From the IMG/VR virus record IMGVR_UViG_3300034102_002314, positions 1 to 42,561 of that record: a stretch of 42,561 nt of DNA, one strand, 5' to 3'. This document shows positions 25,156 through 31,054 of this stretch, piece after piece. The position numbers were made by a program, and so were the translations under genes. This stretch comes from a virus. The notes beneath the pieces were generated by a model that searched no databases, had not been told where the DNA came from, and was given only the letters and a program-made list of their open reading frames with translations. Position 1 is the first letter of the stretch; each line of letters begins with the position of its first letter.

Positions 25156-25410
25156 ATGGCAAAGTCTACTTTTTCACATACCATTGACCATTCAATCGCG
25201 GGTATCCCGTGCCTGATCGGTGTGTCTGATTATTACCGTCAGGATGCCAGCGGTCGTGGTGCATCCAATGATTTGGATGCTGGGGGATATTCAGAATGGA
25301 ATGGTGAAATTCTGGATAGAAAAGGTTATCCAGCGCCTTGGCTTGAACGTAAAATCACCAGCCGCGAACAGGACAAAATAGATCAAGCGGTGGATGATTA
25401 TTTTTCTTGA
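25156..25410 (+). CDS. conserved phage protein (DRKGYPAPWLERK family)
   Basis: An 84-aa protein: SIAGIPCLIGVSDYYRQ, then GGYSEWNGEILDRKGYPAPWLERKITSREQDKI. Common small family in phages and plasmids with conserved IPCLxGV and LDRxGxPAPWLERKL; function unknown. The ribosome site is CGGGGGATTTT. Stop TGA is inside the next TTGACA. Confidence 0.83.
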   Translation: MAKSTFSHTIDHSIAGIPCLIGVSDYYRQDASGRGASNDLDAGGYSEWNGEILDRKGYPAPWLERKITSREQDKIDQAVDDYFS

Positions 25411-25442
25411 CATAACCACCAGAGCCGCTATAATGGCGGCTC
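25407..25442 (+). promoter_or_regulatory. sigma70 promoter, -10 box in hairpin loop
   Basis: TTGACA 25407-25412 (with upstream stop), 16-bp spacer, TATAAT 25429-25434. GAGCCGC/GCGGCTC at 25422-25428 and 25436-25442. Confidence 0.88.
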
Positions 25443-25479
25443 ACCTGATTTATTTTTTTCTTTTTTACGGAGTTTTATC

Positions 25480-25788
25480 ATGGCTAAGTCAGCACCGGCA
25501 GTACGTTTTTTCTCTGGTTATAACAGCAGAGGCCAAAGAGCAGAGGCCGCGATGAGAGCGGACGGGGTTTTATTCGCCCGTTGTTGTGTATGGAACGGGC
25601 GTGGCTATGCCTTTGAAAAATGGTGGGAATACAAAGATCCGTCTTGGATAACTGAAATCGAAAATCGATATTCAGGCGAGAAAATAAAGCTCGAACGTCC
25701 ACTTTTAGGATTTGGGTTTTCAAGGCTCGAAGAGTATCCAGAGTTGGCAATCCCACGGGTGCGATTGCCATTGCCTGAAATAGCTTGA
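25480..25788 (+). CDS. hypothetical basic protein
   Basis: A 102-aa protein (MAKSAPAVRFFSGYNSRGQRAEAAMRADGVLFAR...), with FEKWWEYKDPSW and a final proline-rich strand. The leader (ACCTGATTTATTTTTTTC to ACGGAGTTTTATC) is identical to that of the 25858 gene, a duplicated promoter-leader cassette. Stop TGA is in the next TTGACA. Confidence 0.7.
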   Translation: MAKSAPAVRFFSGYNSRGQRAEAAMRADGVLFARCCVWNGRGYAFEKWWEYKDPSWITEIENRYSGEKIKLERPLLGFGFSRLEEYPELAIPRVRLPLPEIA

Positions 25789-25820
25789 CAATCGCACCAG
25801 AGCCGCTATAATGGCGGCTC
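25785..25820 (+). promoter_or_regulatory. sigma70 promoter, -10 box in hairpin loop
   Basis: TTGACA 25785-25790 (with upstream stop), 16-bp spacer, TATAAT 25807-25812. GAGCCGC (25800-25806), GCGGCTC (25814-25820). Confidence 0.88.
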
Positions 25821-25857
25821 ACCTGATTTATTTTTTTCTTTTTTACGGAGTTTTATC

Positions 25858-26040
25858 ATGGCAAAGTATTATTATGACGTTGTTGTTTGGGAAGGCCGCT
25901 ATTCATACAGAGCGGTTAGTGAACATTCTACCACGGTTTATATGGATACCGTGCTATCCAGCTTTGATAATGAAGTTGATGCAATAGCCGAAGTCAATAG
26001 ACTGGAAGCGCTATCAGATAATGCTAGCTGTGCATATTAG
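25858..26040 (+). CDS. small hypothetical protein
   Basis: A 60-aa protein (MAKYYYDVVVWEGRYSYRAVSEHSTTVYMDTVLSSFDNEVDAIAEVNRL...). The last residues NASCAY are encoded by the first copy of a 33-bp tandem repeat (26022-26054), so the reading frame has been extended or cut by that repeat. Confidence 0.68.
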   Translation: MAKYYYDVVVWEGRYSYRAVSEHSTTVYMDTVLSSFDNEVDAIAEVNRLEALSDNASCAY

Positions 26041-26087
26041 CATATTCTGATATGTGCTAGCTGTGCATATTAGCATATTCTGATATG
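26022..26087 (+). repeat. perfect 33-bp tandem repeat, two copies
   Basis: Identical units at 26022-26054 and 26055-26087, each TGCTAGCTGTGCATATTAG followed by CATATTCTGATATG. TGCATA and TATGCA allow hairpins. The core TGCTAGCTGT also appears at 18142 and in five promoter spacers. Confidence 0.92.
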
Positions 26088-26098
26088 CACAATCGCGC

Positions 26099-26130
26099 TT
26101 GACATTGTGTATAGGCGCGATATAATACAC
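26099..26130 (+). promoter_or_regulatory. sigma70 promoter with 6-bp inverted repeat
   Basis: TTGACA 26099-26104, 16-bp spacer, TATAAT 26121-26126. GTGTAT (26107-26112) and ATACAC (26125-26130). Confidence 0.85.
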
Positions 26131-26158
26131 GTTCACCTGATAACTTAACGAGGTTTTT

Positions 26159-26278
26159 ATGATGGATGCACACGTTCAAGAGTATTATAATTTTCTTGAT
26201 GCTTCATACGAAGCAAAAGTCGCAATTCAAATGCAAGCGGCAGAAAATCGTTGGCTTGAACACTGGGATGATTATTAA
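26159..26278 (+). CDS. 39-aa helical peptide
   Basis: MMDAHVQEYYNFLDASYEAKVAIQMQAAENRWLEHWDDY, a single acidic helix. ATG 26159 or 26162 could be used; CGAGG is a weak ribosome site. A consensus promoter directly upstream supports it. Confidence 0.6.
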   Translation: MMDAHVQEYYNFLDASYEAKVAIQMQAAENRWLEHWDDY

Positions 26279-26287
26279 AATCATTGC

Positions 26288-26323
26288 TTGACATAACCAC
26301 CAGAGCCGCTATAATGGCGGCTC
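26288..26323 (+). promoter_or_regulatory. sigma70 promoter, -10 box in hairpin loop
   Basis: TTGACA 26288-26293, 16-bp spacer, TATAAT 26310-26315. GAGCCGC (26303-26309), GCGGCTC (26317-26323). Confidence 0.88.
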
Positions 26324-26353
26324 ACCTTAACTTTAACTTTACGGAGAAAAACC

Positions 26354-26686
26354 ATGACAGATTTTAACACTATCCACGATCAAGCCACTACTGCCGCCAA
26401 AACTGCGGCTCTTGATTATTTCAATTCAGAATTAGGTGGCAAAGACCACCTACCATGCGGGTTCGCCCGTGTCAATGTTTACGGTGTGAAGGGATCAACC
26501 AAATTAGGCAAACAGTTGTTGGCGCTGGGATTTTACAAATCTTATTCAAGCAAGGCATTAACCTTGCATAATCCAGCGCGGATGATGGTTCAAAACGTCG
26601 ATACCTTGTATGCTGGGGCGATTGCCTATGCCAAGGTTTTACGGGATAACGGGATCGAAGCTTATCCCGATCAAAATCTGGATTAA
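26354..26686 (+). CDS. conserved phage protein (PCGFAxVxVxxxKGSTKLGK family)
   Basis: A 110-aa protein: HLPCGFARVNVYGVKGSTKLGKQLLALGFYKSYSSKALTLHNPARMMVQNVDTLYAGAIAYAKVLRDNGIEAY. This family (conserved PCGFA, TKLG, QNVD and AGA) is frequent in phages and integrated elements; function unknown. ACGGAGAAAAACC precedes the start. Confidence 0.85.
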   Translation: MTDFNTIHDQATTAAKTAALDYFNSELGGKDHLPCGFARVNVYGVKGSTKLGKQLLALGFYKSYSSKALTLHNPARMMVQNVDTLYAGAIAYAKVLRDNGIEAYPDQNLD

Positions 26687-26688
26687 AC

Positions 26689-26783
26689 GATAATCATTCG
26701 CATCTGTACTTGATAATGATTATCAAGTACAGATGCGATGTTTCACGGGATGTTTCACGCGATTGATAATCATTCTCATTCTC
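26689..26783. promoter_or_regulatory. cluster of Fur-box-like sequences
   Basis: GATAATCATTCGCATC (26689-26704), TTGATAATGATTATCAA (26710-26726) and GATAATCATTCTCATTCTC (26765-26783) each resemble the host Fur consensus GATAATGATAATCATTATC. The middle one is the core of a 39-bp palindrome. Confidence 0.5.
26699..26737. repeat. 39-bp perfect palindrome
   Basis: CGCATCTGTACTTGATAAT (26699-26717), centre G, ATTATCAAGTACAGATGCG (26719-26737). No T-run follows. It lies 12 bases after the stop of the 26354 gene. Confidence 0.9.
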
Positions 26784-26889
26784 GAACGACATTTTTTGTC
26801 GCTGGGATTATGTAATCGCGTGATCCGTTATCAATTTTAGATTAAAGGCAATCTGAGCCGTTTTGAGCGGTTTTTGTTGTTTATCAATG

Positions 26890-26913
26890 CCATTGATAGG
26901 CTCAATGGTTTTT
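26890..26913 (+). terminator. rho-independent terminator
   Basis: CCATTGA (26890-26896) pairs with TCAATGG (26902-26908), followed by five T. No ORF is convincing between 26687 and 27117. Confidence 0.75.
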
Positions 26914-26983
26914 CGTGCTTTATACGCGATTTTTTATAATCTTGCGTAGACTTTGCCACACCTAAAAATAAATGAAAAAAAGA

Positions 26984-27011
26984 TTGACGGCTTTTTTCAA
27001 TCCTGTATAAT
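26984..27011 (+). promoter_or_regulatory. sigma70 promoter with long leader
   Basis: TTGACG 26984-26989, 16-bp spacer, TATAAT 27006-27011. Confidence 0.75.
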
Positions 27012-27017
27012 TCAAGG

Positions 27018-27117
27018 CCTACAACGGTAGACGCTCTTTAAAAATACGGACACGGACACGGACACGACCCGCGCGATATAGCCGCGCGGATTATCAATTT
27101 TTTATAGGATTAAAACA
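27018..27117 (+). promoter_or_regulatory. structured 5' leader with clustered GGA motifs
   Basis: The 100-nt leader has GGACAC three times in tandem (27049-27066), a GC-rich hairpin CCGCGCG/CGCGCGG (27069-27089) and the ribosome site ATAGGATT. Five GGA motifs make it the best CsrA target candidate in the window. Confidence 0.55.
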
Positions 27118-27642
27118 ATGTTTAACAAAATTCAAAACGCTTTGAATAACGTAAAAGGTAGCACAATTTGTCAAATTGAAACGCTAACCCCTGTTAGCCT
27201 TTCAGCCGCCAATAAAAAAGCGGGGATTGTAATAGAAAAACAATCCACGGGTTCGGTGATGTTATTTAATAACATCAATGACACTACAGACCCTTATTTA
27301 AACAAGGTGTTAAAAACATCTAACGCTGAAAGTTTTGAAAAAACAGCAACGTACTTTCATCACTTGGATACTTATTCACTTTGCAAACATAATACAAAGG
27401 ATGAGTATTATTTGAGTTTAATTTGGAATAATTCTAAAGCGGATTATTTTATAAACGGTAAACTTGCGACACGGGAACAGGTGGCGCAATATCAAACCCC
27501 AGCAGAGGCGAAAAAAACGCTAGACACTAGCGGCGTGGTTGTCAATGTTAAAAATAACATTGAACATCAAGCAATTTTCAGAATAGTTAAGCTGGAAAAC
27601 ATAAAATATCTAAAAATAAAAGGGCAGATTATAACTGCCTAA
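27118..27642 (+). CDS. conserved phage protein, unknown function
   Basis: A 174-aa protein (MFNKIQNALNNVKGSTICQIETLTPVSLSAANKKAG...). Conserved blocks recognisable from other large phages: LNNVKG start, THFxHxDTxSLxxHxxxxxYL, YFINGKLATREQVAQYQTPAEAKKTL, and a final NIEHQAIFRIVKLENI. No enzymatic motif. It has the longest and most structured leader of the early genes, which suggests special regulation. Confidence 0.8.
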   Translation: MFNKIQNALNNVKGSTICQIETLTPVSLSAANKKAGIVIEKQSTGSVMLFNNINDTTDPYLNKVLKTSNAESFEKTATYFHHLDTYSLCKHNTKDEYYLSLIWNNSKADYFINGKLATREQVAQYQTPAEAKKTLDTSGVVVNVKNNIEHQAIFRIVKLENIKYLKIKGQIITA

Positions 27643-27658
27643 CATTCAATATAAATTA

Positions 27659-27682
27659 GCTGGATATACTATTATATCCAGC
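27659..27682 (+). other. intergenic hairpin
   Basis: GCTGGATAT (27659-27667) and ATATCCAGC (27674-27682). Followed by CTTCAATAAAC, not a T-run, so processing or attenuation is as likely as termination. Confidence 0.55.
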
Positions 27683-27715
27683 CTTCAATAAACTATTAAG
27701 TAAGGATTAAAAAAA

Positions 27716-27907
27716 ATGAAAGTATTTAAAACAGAACAGAACGCGGTAGACCGCGCAAAGCGGTTATTGGCTACCGTTTTTAATGGTAGTCCTTCAATCC
27801 AAGACTCTTGGATTGAAGGCTGTACAGCCTTCGTTTTTATCCCCTACGTTGGGGGTTATCACGTTCGGCAAGTAAACGGCAGGTTTTCTTTAGAGTTTGA
27901 TAGATAG
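27716..27907 (+). CDS. small hypothetical protein
   Basis: A 63-aa protein (MKVFKTEQNAVDRAKRLLATVFNGSPSIQDSWIEGCTAFVFIPYVGGYHVRQVNGRFSLEFDR). AAGGATTAAAAAAA precedes the start. Codons for PSIQDSWIEG form a 29-bp palindrome (27791-27819). Last early + strand gene; transcribed with the 27118 gene. Confidence 0.7.
   Translation: MKVFKTEQNAVDRAKRLLATVFNGSPSIQDSWIEGCTAFVFIPYVGGYHVRQVNGRFSLEFDR
27791..27819. repeat. 29-bp palindrome inside a coding sequence
   Basis: CCTTCAATCCAAGA (27791-27804), centre C, TCTTGGATTGAAGG (27806-27819), perfect and fully within the 27716 gene. Confidence 0.9.
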
Positions 27908-27919
27908 AGGGTATTATAT

Positions 27920-27973
27920 CCCCAAGCGATATATTCAGGATAAACTAATATGTTCTGAATATATCGAGTGGGG
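27920..27973. repeat. long inverted repeat after the last early gene
   Basis: CGATATATTCAG (27927-27938) and CTGAATATATCG (27955-27966) pair perfectly, and CCCCA/TGGGG extend the stem after a 2-base mismatch. A G-rich run (GGGGGTGGGGG) follows. Confidence 0.75.
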
Positions 27974-28071
27974 GTGGGGGTAATATACATAATAATATAT
28001 TTTTATGTTATCGCGTAATAAAATAATATATTTTTAATATATTTTTTTCTTGACAAAAAAATAAAAATATG

Positions 28072-28175
28072 ATAGGGGGGGGGTGGGGGTGCTATGCAAG
28101 AATCGTGCCAACTTTTTTTCAATCGCGTGAAAAAAAGTTCTTGACAAAAATAAAAAATTCTGATAGGGGGGTGGC
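28072..28175 (+). other. G-tract region
   Basis: TGATAGGGGGGGGGGTGGGGG (from 28069) and a similar TGATAGGGGGGTGG (from 28161), each preceded by CTTGACA plus A/T-rich DNA. The two roughly 50-bp halves are related. They could form G-quadruplexes on the + strand. No gene is supported in 27908-28782. Confidence 0.5.
28094..28110 (-). promoter_or_regulatory. sigma54-type promoter, second copy
   Basis: On the - strand TGGCACG (28110-28104), ATTC, TTGCAT (28099-28094). Shares AAAAAGTTGGCACGATTC and TTGCATA with the + strand site at 18400. No gene follows at once on the - strand, so an RNA or a binding-only role is possible. Confidence 0.5.
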
Positions 28176-28231
28176 GTGTAAATGAGAATTATTCGCAACA
28201 AAATTGTGGAGCCGTGCAAAAAACTTCTTGA

Positions 28232-28387
28232 TTTTATCAACAATTTTTCTATCTATTTTATCAACAATTTTTCTATCTATTTTATCAACAATTTTTCTAT
28301 CTATTTTATCAACAATTTTTCTATCTATTTTATCAACAATTTTTCTATCTATTTTTCTATCTATTTTTCTATCTATTTTTCTATCTA
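28232..28387 (+). repeat. 24-bp/12-bp tandem repeats
   Basis: Five copies of a 24-bp unit (TTTTATCAACAA + TTTTTCTATCTA) at 28232-28351, then three copies of the second 12-bp half at 28352-28387. Reading frames through it encode only repetitive NNFSIYFI and are not genes. TTATCAACA differs from a DnaA box (TTATCCACA) by one base. Confidence 0.95.
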
Positions 28388-28405
28388 TTTTATTTTCTAA
28401 AATAG
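28385..28405. other. hairpin at the end of the tandem repeats
   Basis: CTATTTTA (28385-28392), loop TTTTC, TAAAATAG (28398-28405). The next 280 bases up to 28684 contain no supported gene, only A/T-rich DNA. Confidence 0.5.
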
Positions 28406-28683
28406 ACCCCTATATGTTGAAAAACAAGTCGCATAATCTTTAAGTACCTCCCCCCAACTTTTCTGACGGATAATTTTTTTGAAAAAAATCCGAAAATTTT
28501 GGGTAAAAAACTAAGTGGGTATAGTGAAAACCGTTTTTCAAAAATTCCCGGAAATTTTTTTATTTTGTTGAAATTAGAAAAATTTGGCTGACAAAGTAAG
28601 TGTATTAAGTGTTAATTACCTTATAAAATTTTCCGGCGCAAAAATTTTTTCTGAGTGTGATGAAATTTGTGGAACCTGTAAAA

Positions 28684-28716
28684 CTCTTAGATACTCATTC
28701 AGTATCAGAGAGTAAT
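28684..28716 (-). terminator. possible terminator of the - strand operon
   Basis: On the - strand ACTCTCTGATACT and AGTATCTAAGAGT pair with a 2-base mismatch, followed by TTTAC. It lies downstream of the last - strand gene. Confidence 0.5.
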
Positions 28717-28782
28717 TAGAGGTTAGTTAAATAGAAGGAATGTAGTGAGTACATCGCTGGTTTTTGATCCAAGTCCCTATTC

Positions 28783-29074
28783 TTATGCGATTGGTGGTTG
28801 GTTATTAGTTGGGCTTTTAGGAAACTTATAATTGAAGTTAGTTTTTTGGTATCCACGTTTGCCTTTTGTAGTGATATTAACACCGATTGCTGTATAATCT
28901 TTTTTCATCATTCTAGCTGCTTGTTGTCTACCGTTAGTAAAGCTTGGTCTTTGTGGATTGACTTCTTCGGCATCTGAAGTTGTATCGATTGGTTCGTCTG
29001 GGTGTTCATATTGATATATCACCCCTGCGTTATGTCCTAGGTCATATTGATTCTGTAATTTCTTTAATTTTCAT
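28783..29074 (-). pseudogene. frameshifted gene with MKIKEIT start
   Basis: The ATG at 29074 (overlapping the stop of the previous gene) encodes MKIKEITES and hits a stop after 10 codons. One frame over, coding resumes at once as QYDLGHNAGVIYQYEHPDEP and continues for about 85 codons. The GHNAG segment and the polar tail resemble the GHKAG segment of the 31055 product. Either a real frameshift, a +1 recoding site or an assembly indel at about 29045-29050. A translatable ORF also starts at 29022 (79 aa). Confidence 0.6.
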
Positions 29075-30206
29075 TATTGCCCCTATATTTTGCAATTATA
29101 TTTTGATATTGTGTTGGCCACCGTCTTTCTATAATTGATATGAAATGTGGTAGGTAGCCTGGTAGTTCCTTATTACATTGATGTAGTGCAAAGTTAACTG
29201 CACTTGGGTCCGGGGTGTTTTGAATATAGAATAATGACATATAATCTGTCAAAACTGCTGCCTGTTGAACAGTTGCCGGTGGATTGTCTAAATACTGTAT
29301 ATCGTTTGGGTCTTTTTTCACCAATAATATTTGGTATTTGTGCGGCAATGGTAATCGATTCTTATTCCACTTATATGCATACATATTATCAATAGCCCAA
29401 TTATAATAGATTTCAATCTGTTCTTTAGTAGGTTTCTTCATGGATAGAACTATTCTTGGGTCCTGTTTAACCAGTGCATCATTCGATAATGTCGGATTCG
29501 ATGATTTTTGATATTTAAAAGTATCCGTGTCCACGTATGTATCGATATTCACTCTGTTATCGTTTTCGATTCTGCGTCTTTCAATTATAGCTTCAATAGT
29601 CAAACCCGATTTAGATAAGAAAATAGTTTGTGCTGGTTCTGTTTTATGAATAATTCCGTCGCCGTGGTCTACGACCATATTATAACCGGCTGTTTTAAGA
29701 ATTTTCATCATCGTGATTCCTTCTTCTCTAGGGGTTTCACTATTACTTCTAACAATATTATAAATCTTATACCATAATTTTCTAGAAGAAGTTATATTAT
29801 ATTTGACTAGTTCTTTACTTTCATCATTGTCTATAACTTTAGCAGCCGCGTTTATAATTTTTATTCTCGCCTTTTGTAATGGTGTATTTTGTAAATCCAA
29901 TGCATTTGACATGTCATCGGCGGTGAATATTACCACAAACTTTCTATCACCGGCAAAGGGCACATTTAAATTTCGTTTGTACACATATTCAAATGGATAT
30001 GCACATATCCCAAACGGGGTTGCATAAGAATGTTGTGGATTAATTCCTAATTTGTTATCATCTGTGAATCTAACAAAAAGATTATCCATTTTTCCACCGT
30101 TTTTCTCAAGTGCTTGATTCAGTTGGTCCATTTCAGAAATTTTGGAATTCTGTTTTGGATTTGTTCTGAGTTCAACTAGAACTGTTGTAATTTCTTTAAT
30201 TTTCAT
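29064..30206 (-). CDS. conserved large-phage protein with MKIKEIT N-terminus
   Basis: A 380-aa protein. It starts MKIKEITTVLVELRTNPK and has a block FTDDNKLGINPQHSYATPFGICAYPFEYVY...NVPFAGDRKFVVIF (about residues 47-92) that I recognise from other large phages, where it is uncharacterised. The N-terminal heptapeptide is shared with four neighbouring, otherwise different genes. Overlaps both neighbours by about 10 bases (ATGAAAATTAA), so it is coupled to the kinase-like gene upstream. Possibly a virion-packaged effector (inference). Confidence 0.75.
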   Translation of the reverse strand: MKIKEITTVLVELRTNPKQNSKISEMDQLNQALEKNGGKMDNLFVRFTDDNKLGINPQHSYATPFGICAYPFEYVYKRNLNVPFAGDRKFVVIFTADDMSNALDLQNTPLQKARIKIINAAAKVIDNDESKELVKYNITSSRKLWYKIYNIVRSNSETPREEGITMMKILKTAGYNMVVDHGDGIIHKTEPAQTIFLSKSGLTIEAIIERRRIENDNRVNIDTYVDTDTFKYQKSSNPTLSNDALVKQDPRIVLSMKKPTKEQIEIYYNWAIDNMYAYKWNKNRLPLPHKYQILLVKKDPNDIQYLDNPPATVQQAAVLTDYMSLFYIQNTPDPSAVNFALHQCNKELPGYLPHFISIIERRWPTQYQNIIAKYRGNNEN

Positions 30207-30792
30207 AAGTAGCTCCGACGATTGGATCTAGGATAACTGGGGTATTGTTACGTAATAGGACGTTACCTTTATGTAGGTCCAACTCGGGTTGAGATGGTAA
30301 TTTATCCATATCGTCAATAATTTCAAAAATACCTGGATAGTGTTGCAGTAGGAATTCTTTTTGGTCAGTTGTTAATTCACGTGCGTAGAATAGTGGTTTA
30401 ATAACTGCCATTAGATCTGAAAGATTCTTACCAACAATTGGTTCTAATTTTTCCAATCTAATCACGAATGTATTTTCGTTGATTCTAATGATAGGTCCGG
30501 TAGTTTTTGGGACATTTGGGTTATGTTGATGTGTTCTAATATATTTAATATATTGTAAAAATGCTGGGTCGTGAGTAAAGATTTTTAAAACCCAGGGATA
30601 AGTTGGGTGAATATAAGCTGAACCGTAGGATCCGGTACCCAGGTGTTTAAATCCGTTATCCAACATATATTTTTGAAACTGTTCCAATTTATCAATACGG
30701 GGTTTAAAAGCGCTCAAATCACCTTGAAATGTTTGAGATGCTTGTTGGAAATGTGGATGGCTTTTATATCCGGTTAATTCTTTAATTTTCAT
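30196..30792 (-). CDS. protein-kinase-like protein 1
   Basis: A 198-aa protein with a compact kinase-like pattern: glycine loop GTGSYGSAYIHP (residues 52-63), VLKIF with the ATP-binding Lys70, hinge-like IRLEKLEP (111-118), catalytic-loop-like LDLHKGNVLL (171-180, D172 and N177) and VILDP (187-191, metal-binding Asp). It is shorter than normal kinases (about 250 aa or more), with the C-lobe trimmed. The N-terminus MKIKELTGYK is shared with its paralogue at 31341. A GATAAATA late-like element lies just before the ATG. Kinase activity is inference. Confidence 0.75.
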   Translation of the reverse strand: MKIKELTGYKSHPHFQQASQTFQGDLSAFKPRIDKLEQFQKYMLDNGFKHLGTGSYGSAYIHPTYPWVLKIFTHDPAFLQYIKYIRTHQHNPNVPKTTGPIIRINENTFVIRLEKLEPIVGKNLSDLMAVIKPLFYARELTTDQKEFLLQHYPGIFEIIDDMDKLPSQPELDLHKGNVLLRNNTPVILDPIVGATYEN

Positions 30793-30796
30793 ATTC

Positions 30797-30868
30797 TTAT
30801 TTATCGTAAGCTAAAATGAAATATGTTTTATGTTCTGGTTTTTTGAAAGCGATGTGATAAATATCCAT
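30797..30868 (-). pseudogene. 3' remnant of a 31933-type gene
   Basis: A 23-codon frame ending IAFKKPEHKTYFILAYDK matches the C-terminus IGFNKPEHKTFFLIGYTK of the 31933 product. Only this tail is left; upstream of it is the structured RNA element copy B. In the intact copy (31933) the same tail lies directly before the kinase-like gene 2, so the whole gene pair was duplicated and this one later interrupted. Confidence 0.6.
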
Positions 30869-30932
30869 GTTGATACTCATTTTCAGTATTAAAGTAGTTG
30901 GGGATTGCCGTCCCGTGAGCTACATTCTTGTT
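30856..30932 (+). ncRNA. structured RNA element, copy B
   Basis: GATAAATATCCATG (30856-30869) is identical to copy A (6675). Hairpins: UUGAUACU/AGUAUUAA, then GUAGUU...AGCUAC around GGGA/UCCC. Stem bases differ from copy A but pairing is kept, with G-U pairs only on the + strand. Confidence 0.5.
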
Positions 30933-31054
30933 TATCTCTTCCTTAAAATATCCCCCATTAAAAGGAAGTGTGGTAGATTGTTAAGTACCTTGCTATTTTT
31001 TTGCTGGGGGGAATTTTTATTAGCGTGAAATGAAAATTCCCCGGGTAAGGATGG

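Noticed and set aside
28034-28243. 69-codon ORF on the - strand overlapping the sigma54-like site
   Set aside because: Poly-Pro and Phe-rich product of G-tracts and A-runs; no ribosome site.
28182-28443. ORFs of 72 and 79 codons through the tandem repeats (NNFSIYFI repeats)
   Set aside because: Open only because the 24-bp repeat has no stop in two frames; no ribosome site, extreme composition, no resemblance to a protein.
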